Shown piece by piece: positions 13,073 to 25,272 of a stretch of DNA of 64,000 nt (positions are counted from its first letter, which is position 1; each line of letters starts with the position of its first letter). This DNA comes from Rotaria sp. Silwood1 (lineage: Eukaryota > Rotifera > Eurotatoria > Philodinida > Philodinidae): positions 7,987,565 through 8,051,564 of the forward strand of contig CAJNOP010000002.1 in NCBI GenBank assembly GCA_905250075.1, written 5' to 3'. A program made the translations under genes and the position numbers. The notes under the pieces are model-generated. The model ran no database searches, was not told the DNA's origin, and saw nothing but the letters and a program-made list of their open reading frames with translations.

Positions 13073-14533
13073 ATGCCACCCGATCATATGGAAAAATATA
13101 AAAGATTACTTACACAGGAGCCGAGAATCGATGACAAATATGTGATTATTGATGTTAAATGGTTAGAACATTGGAAACGTTTTGTTGGTATTGATAAATC
13201 AGATGAAGAACAAGTAACTGAACCAGGTCCAATAGACTTCACAACATTAGCCGATTCCACAGCAGCCAGCAGTTCCAATGAAGTTCAACTTCGTTCAGAT
13301 GCTGTTGAACAAAATGATTATACCTTTATTCCATACGAACTTTACATAGAACTAGAACAGACATATAATAAAATCGGTCCTGAAATAATTCGTAAAGTAA
13401 TCCCACAAGGTCCATTTCAAACTGTAATTGAAGTTTTTCTTGTACCATTACGACTTCGTAAATCAAGCGATGACAATGCGAGAATAAAACAAATTTATCG
13501 TAGCCGTCGAACAAAGATAGAAGATATAAAAAAAGAAATTTGTACTGAATTTTCTATTCCAGTACGAACAAACTATCGATTATATTCATCAGTGGATGAA
13601 AATGGTCAAAAGTGGGAACTCGTTGATGATGCTCCATATTCAACTCTTGAAGATATCAGTTTAACAAAAAATGCATTTATCATATATGAGGACCGACCAT
13701 TAGCACTAGAGACAGTTTCTTTATCAAGAGCAGAGTTTACTCCTGGACTTTGTGGTTTATCAAATTTGGGCAATACTTGTTTCATGAATTCAGCTTTACA
13801 ATGCTTATCAAATGTTCCAGCGTTAACAGAATATTTTCTTAGTGACAAATATAAAGAACATATAAATCGTGATAATCCATTAGGTATGAAGGGTGATGTT
13901 GCTATAGCATATGGTAACCTAATACATGAAATGTGGTCAGGTAATACAGATTTTTATGCACCAAGATTGTTGAAACAAAGTGTTGCAAATTATGCACCAC
14001 AATTTAGTGGTTATTCACAACAAGATTCACAAGAATTTATGTCATTTTTACTTGATGGTTTACATGAAGATTTAAATCTTGTCAAAGCAAAACCATATGT
14101 AGAAAAAAAAGATGATGATGGAAAAACTGATGATGTAACATTAGCTAATGAACAATGGGAATATTATCGAAAACGAAATCAATCAGAAATTCAAAATATA
14201 TTTTATGGACAAATCAAATCTCTTGTACAATGCCTTACGTGTGAAACAAAAGCACGTACATTTGATCCAATCTGTTTTTTAAGTTTACCATTACCAGTTA
14301 AAGCAAAACTACGAGAATTTAAAATCGACTATGTTCGTTTAAATGGACAAATTAAAACTTATCATATAAAATTTAACGAAGATGGTCATGTATGCAATTT
14401 AATTCAACAGTTTTGCGATCGTTTTCAAGAGAAAATGAAAAAAATGCATCAAAATGAACCTATGATAACTGATACAGCATCGAAATCGGGTGAAACTAAT
14501 CAAGATAAAGATGACGAAGAAGAAGAAGAAGAA

Positions 14534-14565
<32 letters not shown>

Positions 14566-16294
14566 TTTTACAAAAGCAGATGACTATGATGGACATAAAC
14601 CTAAACCAGATTATATTTTAGCTGTGGAAGTTTACAATCATAGAATTCATTTACAATATAGAGATAATGCTCCGTTAACAAATATACTTAAATGTGATCA
14701 AGTTGTTTTTTATGAGGTACCTGATTCGTTAAAAAATCAAGATAGTGAAAATATTTTAATTCCATGCATATTTCGAGATGACGATTATCACTACTATTTT
14801 GGTTTACCTATTTATCTTAGTGTACCAAAACATAATTGTAAAGGAAGAGATATTAAAGAAGCATTACAGGTAAGAAATCATTTATATAAGATGTCTATAG
14901 TTTTGTTGATAGGTTTTCATAGAATCGAAATAATTTCGTTCATTTTGAGAGAAATTAATAACTAAGTGTAGCTACTAAGAATATATGTATATTGTTCATT
15001 ATATACTTCAAAGGTACTTTGTAAAGACCTAAAAGCTATAGATTATCAGCCAAAACAATTCAGGAAGAGAATTTTAATATTAAGATAGCTTTTCTTTTTA
15101 TTAACGTCATTCAAATCATCGCGAACAAATGTTAGAACAGTTGCCAGGCAATAGTATACCTAGAAGAAGCTGTATATTATTAGTTCATTTTGTCCAATAC
15201 GACACTTACACCGAGTTTATCTTAATAAAAACTGTTCTTACCTATCTAGCCCATAAAAACAGAAGTCTATTTGTTGTTGGAGATGAATCGTTGAAAAAAT
15301 TCTGTACGGAGCTTTTAATCTAAAATTCAATCAATTAGTTTGATTGTTTAGTTACATCAGTCTTTCCTTATAGTTATAAATATCCTACAAATATCACTTA
15401 CGAATATATTCGATCATTATGAAATGAACAAACTCTGATATCTGACGTCCGTTAAGAATGCTATCTATTACTAAATATTTCTAATACTTTCTTATCTATT
15501 TATTATGATTTATTCTTTAGAAAAAAATCAGTAATTTTCTTCCATTAACTTCAACGAATTCATCAGATAAACCATCTTATACTGCTTCATTGACAATTAA
15601 CCAAAATTTTAATCCAACAACCCAATCATTAGAATTACTTCTTGATGAGCATATTGATTTTACGCATATAAGTAGAACACTTGTGGTTGATGTTGCATTA
15701 TCAATTGTTGACGAATATAAAAAACGAGAAGATGAAAAACGTTCAGGAAAAGATCCTGTTTCACCAATGATCTCTGGTGTTCAGACACGTAATCAACAAA
15801 AACGAACAACAACATTATTAGATTGTTTTAAATGTTTTACAAAAAAAGAAGTGTTATCTGATGACGATCTGTGGAAATGCCCACAATGTAAGGAATTAAA
15901 AAAAGCAACAAAAAAGATTGATATATGGCTTTTACCCAAAGTTTTAATTGTACAATTAAAACGTTTTAATTATACACGTTATTTTCGTGATAAAATTGAC
16001 TTATTTGTTGATTGTCCAATACGTAATTTAGATTTATCACAATTCGTTTTAAATCCAGATGAAAAATCAAAAGCAAAATATGATTTAATTGCTGTTAGTA
16101 ATCATATGGGCTATTTAGGTGGTGGGCATTATACAGCACATGCAAAAAATTCTAAAGATAAAAAATGGCATACATTTAATGACTCATATGTATCAGAAGT
16201 CAATAAAGATAGTGTCATTGGTGAAGACGCTTATGTGCTTATTTATCAACAACAAGAGCAATCATTATTAGAAAACGAATATGAAAAGAAATGA
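13073..16294 (+). CDS. USP4/11/15-like ubiquitin carboxyl-terminal hydrolase (2 exons)
   Basis: Cysteine protease that removes ubiquitin from proteins. Exons are 13073-14869 and 15521-16294; CAG/GTAAG and TTCTTTAG/AAA junctions join in phase 0 for 856 aa. Order: DUSP domain (about 10-125; VKWLEHWKRFVGID, GPIDF, EIIRKVIPQGPF), UBL-type domain (about 125-220), then the USP core with Cys box GLSNLGNTCFMNSALQCLSN (nucleophile about Cys236), QQDSQEF, zinc-knuckle pairs CLTC and CFKC/CPQC, LPKVLIVQLKRFNY, and His box GGGHYTAHAKN (His about 802) followed by WHTFNDSYV. All catalytic parts are present, so it should be active. A Glu run (14513-14567, GAA repeat) sits in the insert between the two halves of the core, where USP4/15 have their own inserts. 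Human USP4/15 are about 960 aa, so this is slightly shorter. The start ATG precedes the DUSP by only a few residues; an ATG at 13088 is an alternative. The intron (651 nt) is long for this window. Confidence 0.93.
14513..14567 (+). repeat. (GAA)n microsatellite encoding poly-Glu
   Basis: About 18 consecutive GAA/GAG/GAC codons inside the USP insert region. Being a triplet repeat it can change length without breaking the frame. Confidence 0.85.
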
Positions 16295-17065
16295 AATATG
16301 GATTTTATTTCTATGTGAAAACTCTAATTGTTTTTCTTTTCATTCCGATAGCCTTTTTTCCAATTGAATTAAGCAAGAGAAATTTTTCATATATATTTTG
16401 ACATTCTTTTGTAGAGGCTTTTTCTGCATGTGTTCATGAGTAAAATATAACAAATTCTTTTTTTACAGTTTATCTTTTTTTTTGTTACAAACTATCCAAT
16501 AGTAATGACCTAAAAGCACGAACTCTTAGTAATCGTTTGAGAAATAGTTCATTCCTAAATATAAGTACAACTTTTAGCTCTTGAAAATAGTCGTATTATT
16601 CGGAATAATAAAATTAAAGCTAAAAAAAAGATAAAGCTATTCTATTAACATCATATTCAATGGCTGAATGGGATGTTTTATGTTCACATTTAGCAATTAG
16701 AGTTCATGAACAATTAAAATGTCTTAGTATACCACAAGATTAAAATCTTGTTTTTATACTGGTTATTATTTAAAATTAAAACTTGAAGATGAATTAAAGA
16801 TGCAAATAGCATCAAATAGAATACTCAATAATGTCTTCTCGATCCCAATATAACGGTTTGGAAAAGAAAAAAACTTTCTCTGAAATGAAGAGTTAAATAT
16901 TTTTTTATTTACGAAAAAACATCGTACAACAATAGTATATAATATTCGAAAAATATTTAGTTTTATTGCAACAAATAAAAATCTTATGATTGTTATCGAT
17001 TATTCACTATCTTAAACAACACTTGAACATGTATGAAGCATTATTTTTGTTATTTTGTGAACAGC
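16295..17065. other. Interval after the USP gene, with a possible coding scrap
   Basis: The ATG at about 16660 opens a 27-codon frame (MAEWDVLCSHLAIRVHEQLK...) that ends in TAA. A second coding-like stretch (LKLKLEDELKMQIASNRILN) follows near 16780. Both have ordinary codon use for this genome and could be a broken exon pair; no family recognised. Confidence 0.25.
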
Positions 17066-17324
17066 AGTGTCACATATCCAAGATTTTGGAGATGCCACCA
17101 CGTCTCCCGCGGGAGATGCCACCACGTCTCCCGCGGGAGATGCCACATGTCGCGTGAGAGATGCGGGTGTGGGTGTGGGGGATGCGCATATCTAAAGGAG
17201 ATCTTACATCTCCAGTGGTGAATGACCATATCTCTCGAGTGTGGGTGTCGTGTTTCCCGCTGGAGACGCGGCATCTCCCACGGGAGATGTGGTGGCATCT
17301 CCAAAATCTTGGATATGTGACACT
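17066..17324. mobile_element. GC-rich foldback MITE with internal tandem repeat
   Basis: The left end AGTGTCACATATCCAAGATT and right end CTTGGATATGTGACACT are inverted repeats extending about 37 bp, into the GGTGGCATCTCC segment. Next to the left arm a 24-bp unit (starting GATGCCACCACGTCTCCCGC) is tandemly repeated. The middle contains TGTGGG-like units (17161-17186). Its GC content stands out sharply from the AT-rich surroundings. The CAGTG-like terminus hints at Tc1/mariner, but no clear target duplication is visible. Confidence 0.7.
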
Positions 17325-17808
17325 ACTCTTTGTGAAACATCATTTAAAAGAAAGATTGGAGTAGAGGATTAGAAATTGGATTCTGTCTTCCGACAGACCG
17401 TTACTACGGATGTAACGGTTAAACTATTGTATAAATACGGCTAACTTCTTTCAGCATAAAGACAAATGATTTGATAGAAAAAAATCAATCATCATCGTGG
17501 ATTCCTACAATGTTCAGCTGTTCTAACCGTGATGCTCGGAAGTGCATCTCTAACCGTAGTAGACGTTGTTGATACGCGATCAAATATTGGATATCAATGA
17601 AGACTCGTACTAATATACGAACTACTTCCATATTGCATAATGGACGAATTAAGTAAAGAGGTTCTTGAAGATATGTGTTCCAAAAGCGATAATAGGTGAA
17701 TTAAAATAAACTTACCTTTTTATAAAAAGAAATTGTGCAATGATAACATTCGGTTTTCAACCTAATACCTATTGTGATATATAGAGAGTATGTGCGGAGG
17801 GAAGATGA

Positions 17809-17832
17809 GAGTCACACCCACATCCACACCCC
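17809..17832. repeat. TGTGGG-like tract abutting the P450 pseudogene
   Basis: TCACACCCACATCCACACCCC on the plus strand; on the minus strand this reads as TGTGG-type units continuing directly from the P450 coding sequence. Only one arm of the usual palindromic island is obvious here. Confidence 0.6.
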
Positions 17833-20190
17833 ATCTAAATGGACTTCGCTTGGTAGCAAATCGTTCAGGATAAAATGTCTGTGGATCGACTGGACTATGA
17901 AGATCGGGGTTGAAGTGCTGCAAATTGTAAATATTGACATGGATGATAGTACCAACTGGAATGATATCCACATCATTGATGTAAAACTTTTTACTGTTCT
18001 GCCGGTTGATAAAGCTTGGTGCGATTGAATACATACTAACGTTCGAATTGAAATGAGCATAGATATGTTTTTTGTAATTTGCGCTGTTCATTTGGATGAG
18101 TCGCAAGAGCATAAACAATACAGGCAAATGCTGTATTTTTTATATCGTAGCTAACAACCATTTGGAAAGTACAATTAATACATAGAAAATCATGAAAAAG
18201 AAGGTAAAGTTTCCTTACTGAAGAAAGCAATATTTGCCACAATTTTATATTGAATCAATTTTCGAATGATTAGTGGCTCAATATCAGTGTTACGCTTTGG
18301 ATCAAACTTTGCTAGCCGATTCTGCCGAAGTGGTAAACAAAATCCTAACACTGTTTCAGATCAAGTCATCACTCGCTTCTGATTCAATTTTCAAAAATCC
18401 ATATCTAATTGTGTAAATTGGAAGTTTTGTCATACTCATTGTAATTTTGAATAACATAAAATTATTACAGGAAGCAACCGAGTTCACAACCCATGATTGG
18501 TGATCAGCAATAATCAAATTCAAAAACAACAAAGTTTTATTAGCTCGATACCAGACATTTGTAATATACACAATTTTTTTCAAAATTACAATCGAGATTC
18601 CAAAAGTTTTTTCACCAACCCTCTAGATAAATATTCAAAGGTTGATCCTAGTGATGTTTTGCAGAGGTTCGCTGCCGCCATATCATGTACTGGTTCATCA
18701 CTTTAGAATTTTTTTGTCGAATATAATTTCACATAGTTTATATTTGAGTTTTGAGAGCAGAAAATAGCCATAAAAGATCAGGTCGATATGTGCTGAAAGT
18801 CAAGATTTCTCGAAATAGGTCGATCTCGTACTTCGATAGTGACGACTGATATCGAAGACCAGTCTTTTGTTTCTCTGCTGATACAGTTTGAAAATTTGCG
18901 ATAGGCATGAATTGACAGACCTAATGGTATGAACTTGGTTCAAGTAGATTGAATGAGAAAATTGGCACAATTCATTTGTCTGACCTTTGTTTTGATGAAC
19001 CTTGGCAGCTTCTGTTTTGGCTTTTAATGCTCCAATTTTCGACTATTCTATTATATTTAAATCATTATGATTAAATTATGACTTATCACTAGTGATGATA
19101 TAGATTACAAGATAGGAATTGGTCTCTCGATATCTATTCATTAAATGACAACCCAGTTGAATATAAAACTGCGTTCAGTCGTCAATGACTTGACAATGCA
19201 TTTATCAAACACAAAACTCAGTATACTTTCAGATAGACAAAATTAATTGAAATAATCGTTGACGAAACGATGTTCAGAGTGTCTTCTATTCATTTGTATG
19301 TTTCAAAGTTGCACATATTAAAATCGAGCTTAAGATCGATCATCTACAATTTGACTAGAAAATAACTACTTACTTCAATGAAGTTGCTATTGGAAGCTGA
19401 TTCAAGCATAAATTGCAATAGATACAGTCAATTTTTGCTGCCGAATTTGATACGTTTCTTTATTAATTCTTCTCCTAGTTAATTGAACCATATGGATGGT
19501 TGATCGACAATGAACTTTCGTATGATCGTCACATAATGATGACGCCAATTTCGAATGGCACTATCACATCGAAAAAGTATATTCCAGAGTCATTTGAGTT
19601 CAGTAAGGAAAATGAACAAAATAATCAGCTTGGTTAAACAAGTCACCACGGACAGTACACGTTATGAATGAAGAAGATATGGATCGTTTAGATTATTCTG
19701 CATATCAATGGCGAGACTAAATCCATACGATCATATTGTATCCATTGTAAAACGTTCAGAAAAAAGAAATAGATCAAATGGTTGATTATGTCGACGCTTT
19801 TCAGGCATCTTTTCTATAAGAATACCAACACTTTGATTAATTAACGAAGACATTTGTTTGAGTTTTGATGATGAAAATGTGGGATTAATAATGAACTGTT
19901 GCCGTTTCCAACGTAGATTCTTAGCAGTAAATAGATGAACAGTTTTCGCATGAGAATCTCTGAATGGCAATTCACGACGCGAACTAAAGTTGGCAATTGA
20001 TTTGATAAATACATCGCGTAAAGCATCAGTATTATATATGACAAGAACAAGTTTGTGTCCTTCGAAATAGCCGAATATACATCCATACTTCTAAGGCCAT
20101 TTTTGGATCATTAATGCAACTCTTTTAGCTTTGATAATATCCAAAAAGTTTCCGAAAAAAAAATCGTGGTCGTGGACAAGGAATGCTAAG
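17833..20190 (-). pseudogene. CYP3-like cytochrome P450 pseudogene
   Basis: Heme-thiolate monooxygenase remnant, read on the minus strand. The N-terminal segment (about 20190-20060) has a proline-rich hinge-like stretch (RLSIPCPRPRFFF) and GNFLDIIKAK, then a frameshift before KYGCIFGYFEGHKLVLV. The frame 20080-19731 carries helix C material (NLRWKRQQFIINPTFSSSKL, then KQM). A middle segment near 18150-18070 matches the I/J-helix region (NTAFACIVYALATHPNEQRK). The segment 18050-17833 reads MYSIAPSFINRQ, then DPQTFYPERFATKRSPFRWG. The K-helix ExxR is missing through an internal deletion, and the heme-binding Cys loop that should follow PERF is absent, replaced by the GT-rich tract at 17809-17832. 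Several frameshifts rule out a functional enzyme. CYP3-clan placement rests on the NPTFSSSKLKQM and PERF contexts. Confidence 0.82.
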
Positions 20191-21497
20191 ACGAGTGAAG
20201 AAGCTATAGGCTTGATGAATGTATCAGCCATAGGAGACGACCTTAATCAGCAATATGACAATCAGTATGTCTGTCAGTATAAGTGTTCTCTACTCGTTTT
20301 ATTGGTCTACAACAACGATTGAAATATAATGATTCGCTTTTCTGTTGATGCTTCTGAAGAGCATGCTTTGTTTTAATTTGTCTTCCTTATCAATACTGCT
20401 TTCGTTAAAAGCAACTGCAATGCACGCAAAAAAAGACATTCCGTTAAATAATAGTTGCTTCTCTATGTATAGGAGAACGAAACAGCATATGTGCGATAGT
20501 ATGGCAAAGTGCTCTCAAAATGATATTAAAACCGACATACTCTCTCACTCAGAGGAGATCCACTTCCGGATATATACATATATGTATTTGAAATTCAAAG
20601 AATGGAAAACAAGTTGTTTTTCTTCATTTGTGTGTCCTCGAATGACCAAATTGAGTCGATAAATCATTGATTAAATTAACGAACATGATATTACACAAGT
20701 TGTCTCTGACTTGTGTTGTGATAGATGTCTCCAAAGATTCTGTCGGAGATACATCGATAAGATTGCTCAATGTCATTTTAAGATAAATGACTCTGTGGAA
20801 TCTGTCTTCTTCTTGTGATTCTAGAAGAAATCGTTCGCCTAAAGTTGGTCCATTTATTTCCTGCGCTTTTTCGTTCGTAGCTGTCGTTAACTCAAGCATA
20901 CCTTTAGAGCTCGATTTCCCGAAAATTCTATTTTCACTTTTATAATCAAGATCTTATTGTTAAATGCAATACTTACGAATCAAATTTTACATCAGCTATA
21001 TTGCAACGGCATACACTGATAATATAACAGTTTGTTTCTTATTTAGTTAATCAGTCGAATGTCTACTTTCTATCCTCTCCAAACACTACTTATACACGGT
21101 CAGTACTATTATCTACGGCTGCTACTGCCAAAAAAAAATTGAGTCAGATAGTTTATTCAAAAAACACTCGAAAGTCGTACAACAAGTGACAAAGCAGTTT
21201 TTAGATTTTTTCATAGTCTGCATAGTCATTTTTTGCTTGTATAATTATAGCGTATATTTTTCGAAAAGATTAACATTTCTGCCTTTTTTAGTTGAAAACG
21301 TTTTGCCTTTGGTTTGATTCGTACTTCTTGACATGAGCTGTACTAAAAGTTCATCGAAGACAGTCAAAGAAATAATTCTCCAATGTTTTCTTTCCAACAT
21401 CTACTTTCATATATTGTATTTATTTTCAACTACAATAGTTTCGAGTTCTCTCACTATTATAGAAATTAAATCAAGATTTGAGCATTTTTTTTTCTCT
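20191..21497. other. Interval without a recognised gene
   Basis: A minus-strand frame at 20624-20899 (91 codons) has no recognisable motif. It could be an unlinked exon (a GTAAGT-like donor on the minus strand lies near 20970) but nothing supports it further. The rest is AT-rich with no pattern seen. Confidence 0.25.
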
Positions 21498-22004
21498 CTA
21501 TGCATGAACCACTTCATAATCGATAAAAACACCATAGTAGGTAAACTCGGATGGACTTTGAAACTTGAGGATAATTTGATAGTTGGAATCCGAGTATTGA
21601 ATAAGTTTGCTGTCCGTCGTTGTTACTTCGGTTTCTTCTTTGTCTATTAGCCTATAGACATGTGAGACGGGACCCATCATACCTTCGTTGTCAATATAGA
21701 TCATGTAGGCTTGTTGTTTTTCTGTGAATGGTGTTTCAATAATCATTGTTAAATTTTCTACAGAATTGGACCAGGAGAGATGAATCGCAGTACATTTTGA
21801 AATAGTAGTGTGGGTCAAATTGAGCGTCGATGAGTTACATATACCCATAATACTGATTGTACGCGAGCACGGGTACGAATCATAGGACCAAAGTTCAGCT
21901 ACACATGCATCGTGGATGCTATAGTCTGTAACAGGCACACCTAGAATAATAGATCTCGTTACTATTGTCACTAAGAGAACGACGAAGAAGAGAATATATG
22001 ACAT
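21498..22004 (-). CDS. Secreted protein of unknown family
   Basis: Single-exon frame of 168 aa from an ATG at 22004. The N-terminus is a typical signal peptide (SYILFFVVLLVTIVTRSIIL). The mature part has four cysteines (about residues 34, 46, 56 and 71) that could form two disulphides, and three NxS/T sequons (NSS, NLT, NLT). It ends FTYYGVFIDYEVVHA. No transmembrane helix follows the signal, so it is probably extracellular. The composition suggests a small beta-rich domain, but I do not recognise the family. A TATA box lies 34 bp upstream of the ATG, supporting an intact short gene. No neighbour suggests a role. Confidence 0.7.
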   Translation of the reverse strand: MSYILFFVVLLVTIVTRSIILGVPVTDYSIHDACVAELWSYDSYPCSRTISIMGICNSSTLNLTHTTISKCTAIHLSWSNSVENLTMIIETPFTEKQQAYMIYIDNEGMMGPVSHVYRLIDKEETEVTTTDSKLIQYSDSNYQIILKFQSPSEFTYYGVFIDYEVVHA

Positions 22005-22037
22005 TATGTGTCGATGAACGATGAGAAAAATGCTAAC

Positions 22038-22049
22038 CTATTTATATAC
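22038..22049 (-). promoter_or_regulatory. TATA box of the secreted-protein gene
   Basis: On the minus strand the sequence reads TATATAAATAGG, ending 34 bp before the ATG at 22004. If used, the 5' UTR would be only a few bases long. Confidence 0.55.
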
Positions 22050-25000
22050 GAAAGTCAATATACACATATTGAGAATAATAGCAGAGAACGACAATATGAA
22101 AAAAGAGAACAGATGCTAAGGATTTCTCGTGCACAAGAAAGAGAGTGATTAAATTACAAAAATTAACTGATTATTTGTCTTATCATCATTACCATCATTC
22201 AAAACCTAATGTCAACTCGCATATATATTTTTCATTGAGTTTTAATCTTTCTTCTAAATTAGTTTCTCTTGTAATTGAATAATGGAAAGAGAAATTTTAA
22301 GTATTTGCAAGTAAAACGAACACGTGTAGTATGTTAGTTACTGTTGTCCAGATACATGTCTTTGCAGAAATTTTCCAATCATTAGTGACATTTAGAATTC
22401 GGAAGATAAATTTTACAGTGGTGTGTAATCATCTTCTTTTTAGTTGTACTACGGTTTTTCTATAAAATAATCAGCAAACGTAGACAAGACTTCACATGGC
22501 ATAATGCTATTATGTCCGAAATTCATTTAGTAAAAATTTTTTTTCAGTTAATTTTTTCGTATATTGACGAACCGATCAAAACAAGTAACTATCATGTGAA
22601 TAGAAGTTACTTCGTTTTCATTCGCCATATTATTTCTTCTGGAACTATCGACCTCACGGTCTTATCCAAGATTAAATACCTATTTGAGACAAGGCTGAGT
22701 GTGGCCGTAAATGTGTAATAGCTACGTACATTCACGCCTATATACCCATATCTGTAACGAACACTCGTCAAAACTCACACCCTAGTGTCATTATGAATTG
22801 GAAATACACGGATAACGACATAGTAAGTGCAACACCAATGAGTTTCGGTTTTTGGCTGCTTGTGGTACTTCAGGGTGTGGATGTGGATGTGAATGTGAGT
22901 CTTGTCTTCATCTCTCACACCCACACCTACTTTTGATATTGACTTCTCTTGATTATGCTTTTTAAAAATGTAATGCAGAGCTCTGAAAAGTGTTTCAGTA
23001 TATCAATAAATAAGACAAAACACGTGCGAAATTAACTCTACATTGTTTTAAATCATTTTCATTCAAGTACATTTATTTAATATTATTTTATTGTTTGTTT
23101 TTTTTCGACTTGATCGATTGCTGAAAAGCAAGAGTCAAAACTAACATATTGGACTTGTCTTTCCGTTAAGAGATAGGTTGATCTGTTTTATAATTGATTT
23201 TAGCAATTTTACGAATTAAACAGCGCACACCATTACTTGTGTCTGCTTCTTGCATTTCGTTGATTTTATTATTTTACAACAACTCGATTACAAGGTTTTT
23301 CTTATCAAATTAAGCAAATCTCAAATCACCGAAATCAAAAGACTCGATAAACTGTAATTAGACACATAGACGGGTTTTTGGAGTCGTTCCAATGATTTTT
23401 CTGTATTGCATGAAAACTCGTGTTGTGCGTGTCCGTTTTTTTCAGTGTATAGTTTTTTCAAAAATACATTCACTCTATGTTCTATACATCTAAACATTAT
23501 TTTTTCTGTCCACTGTACTTTTCATTGAAAAATCAGTCTTTTTTTAAAGTTGTTAACTAGAGACCTGAACATATTTTTTCAACTACCGCAATGCACACCA
23601 CATAATTCTATAGGACGCTATTTTGGAAAGCACTTTGTTTTATTAAGTAATCGGTAGTAATTACAGTTTTATTTCGGGGATCTCTATGTCTCTCAGTTGG
23701 TTATACTATCATAAACCATTATCATAGCATAATAACAGATGTGTGGCTTCAACTGACATTGTCACCAATTTCCTCAACAAATTGAAACAATATACATATT
23801 GTCCTAACTATTGAGTCGAAGGGTAAGCAAGTCCAAACGATGAGCGTTACCTTTTCTTTAACTGATCAATGTTGTTTAAAAAGAAACAAGTATCTTTAGA
23901 AGAAATCAGGCAACATTCATGTTAAAACTCAATTTACTTTTATCGCTAACATTTAAACACTGCTATATATGTAAAATGGGAAAAGTGAACTGTAATTACT
24001 TTGAATATGCATATTATTGTACAAGACTGAATTTCAAGCATAAACAACGTGGTGCTATTAAAACATAATAATAAAAGTAATAAAATAATTTAAGAGAAGA
24101 CAAAATCTAGAAAGTCGAGACAGATCGACCTTGAGTCTAGCCAATAGATAGAGGAACGCAAGAAGGAGAATACAGTTGCTAAATCAGTTGTCTCGTCATG
24201 AAATAAAGTCACGCTGTTCTCAATCATCTCCATTGTTATATATTGAATTAAATGAATTAATTATTGATTGCTGTTATTGGTCAAAGACAAATTAATTCCA
24301 TTTCAATGCTTCGTTTGTCAATACCTGTGTATATCAAAAGAGTAAATTACTTTTTCTATGCACCGAAATCGAAGCCGCGTCCAATGGTGATCTTGTCGTA
24401 TATCTTCTCTTTAAGAAGATCAGATCATGAAGAATATCCATAGATTACAGTCAAATCCATTGAATTCAAAATAATACAGGATCTATATGTATCATAACAC
24501 ATTAGAATCAACTTCACAAGCTAAATATTCAAATAATCATCATTTGAGTGAAAAATTCTCTGTTGCGGATTCTGATGCAGTTTTCCATGATGAATTCGAG
24601 TATATAATTCGCTTTTCAATTTGATGAAATATCGATTGTACCATGATGTTTTTTTCAAATGAAATGCGGTATTTTTTTGTTATTATATGATGGTAGAAGA
24701 GAGCATCTAATATTTGATTTGTATCTCAATGAAAATAAAATCGAATATAATAATTTTCATACTAAAATGGTTGGAACGGCGAGCACTATACACATTCTGA
24801 AAGTTTTATTTTTGAAACATTCATTTTCTGTTTCTCTTCAAATGTTTTTCCATAGCAACTAACTGAAAAAACTACAAAAAAGGAATCAGTGCAACGTTTG
24901 ATTCTTCAGTTGATCTGATCCGACCACAGAGATCTGCAGGACCACAATATTCATTAGTTGAGATAATGCGGCATTTACGAGCTATCTACTATACGGTTAG

Positions 25001-25272
25001 AAGAAGAAAAGGTTGCCCAAGGGTACACAGCAATTATTTTATTTCAATAAGAATAACCATCGTTGTTCAAGTTTTGTTTAAAACAATAATATGCTTTATT
25101 ATGATATTTTTGTCGTTCTTCTGATCTTATTTTTCATAATCGTACGTAATTGGCGCACGTGTTTATTTCACTTGCCTTGCTTACGTCTTCAAGTAGTCTC
25201 CTTGCCGTTCTTTCAATAGTCAGGTATTCATTTGTGTGTATTACTCTTTATCGAATATACACGACGTATATC
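22050..25272. other. Long interval with one palindromic island
   Basis: No coding region recognised over about 3.2 kb. It contains the G/C-rich island at 22872-22931. Short frames at 22512-22718 and 24659-24862 have AT-biased, low-information translations. Confidence 0.4.
22872..22931. repeat. Palindromic TGTGGG-like island
   Basis: GGGTGTGGATGTGGATGTG then AATGTGAGT, a 15-nt pyrimidine-rich spacer, then CTCACACCCACACCTAC. This is the cleanest example of the family: two arms that can fold into a hairpin. Confidence 0.7.
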
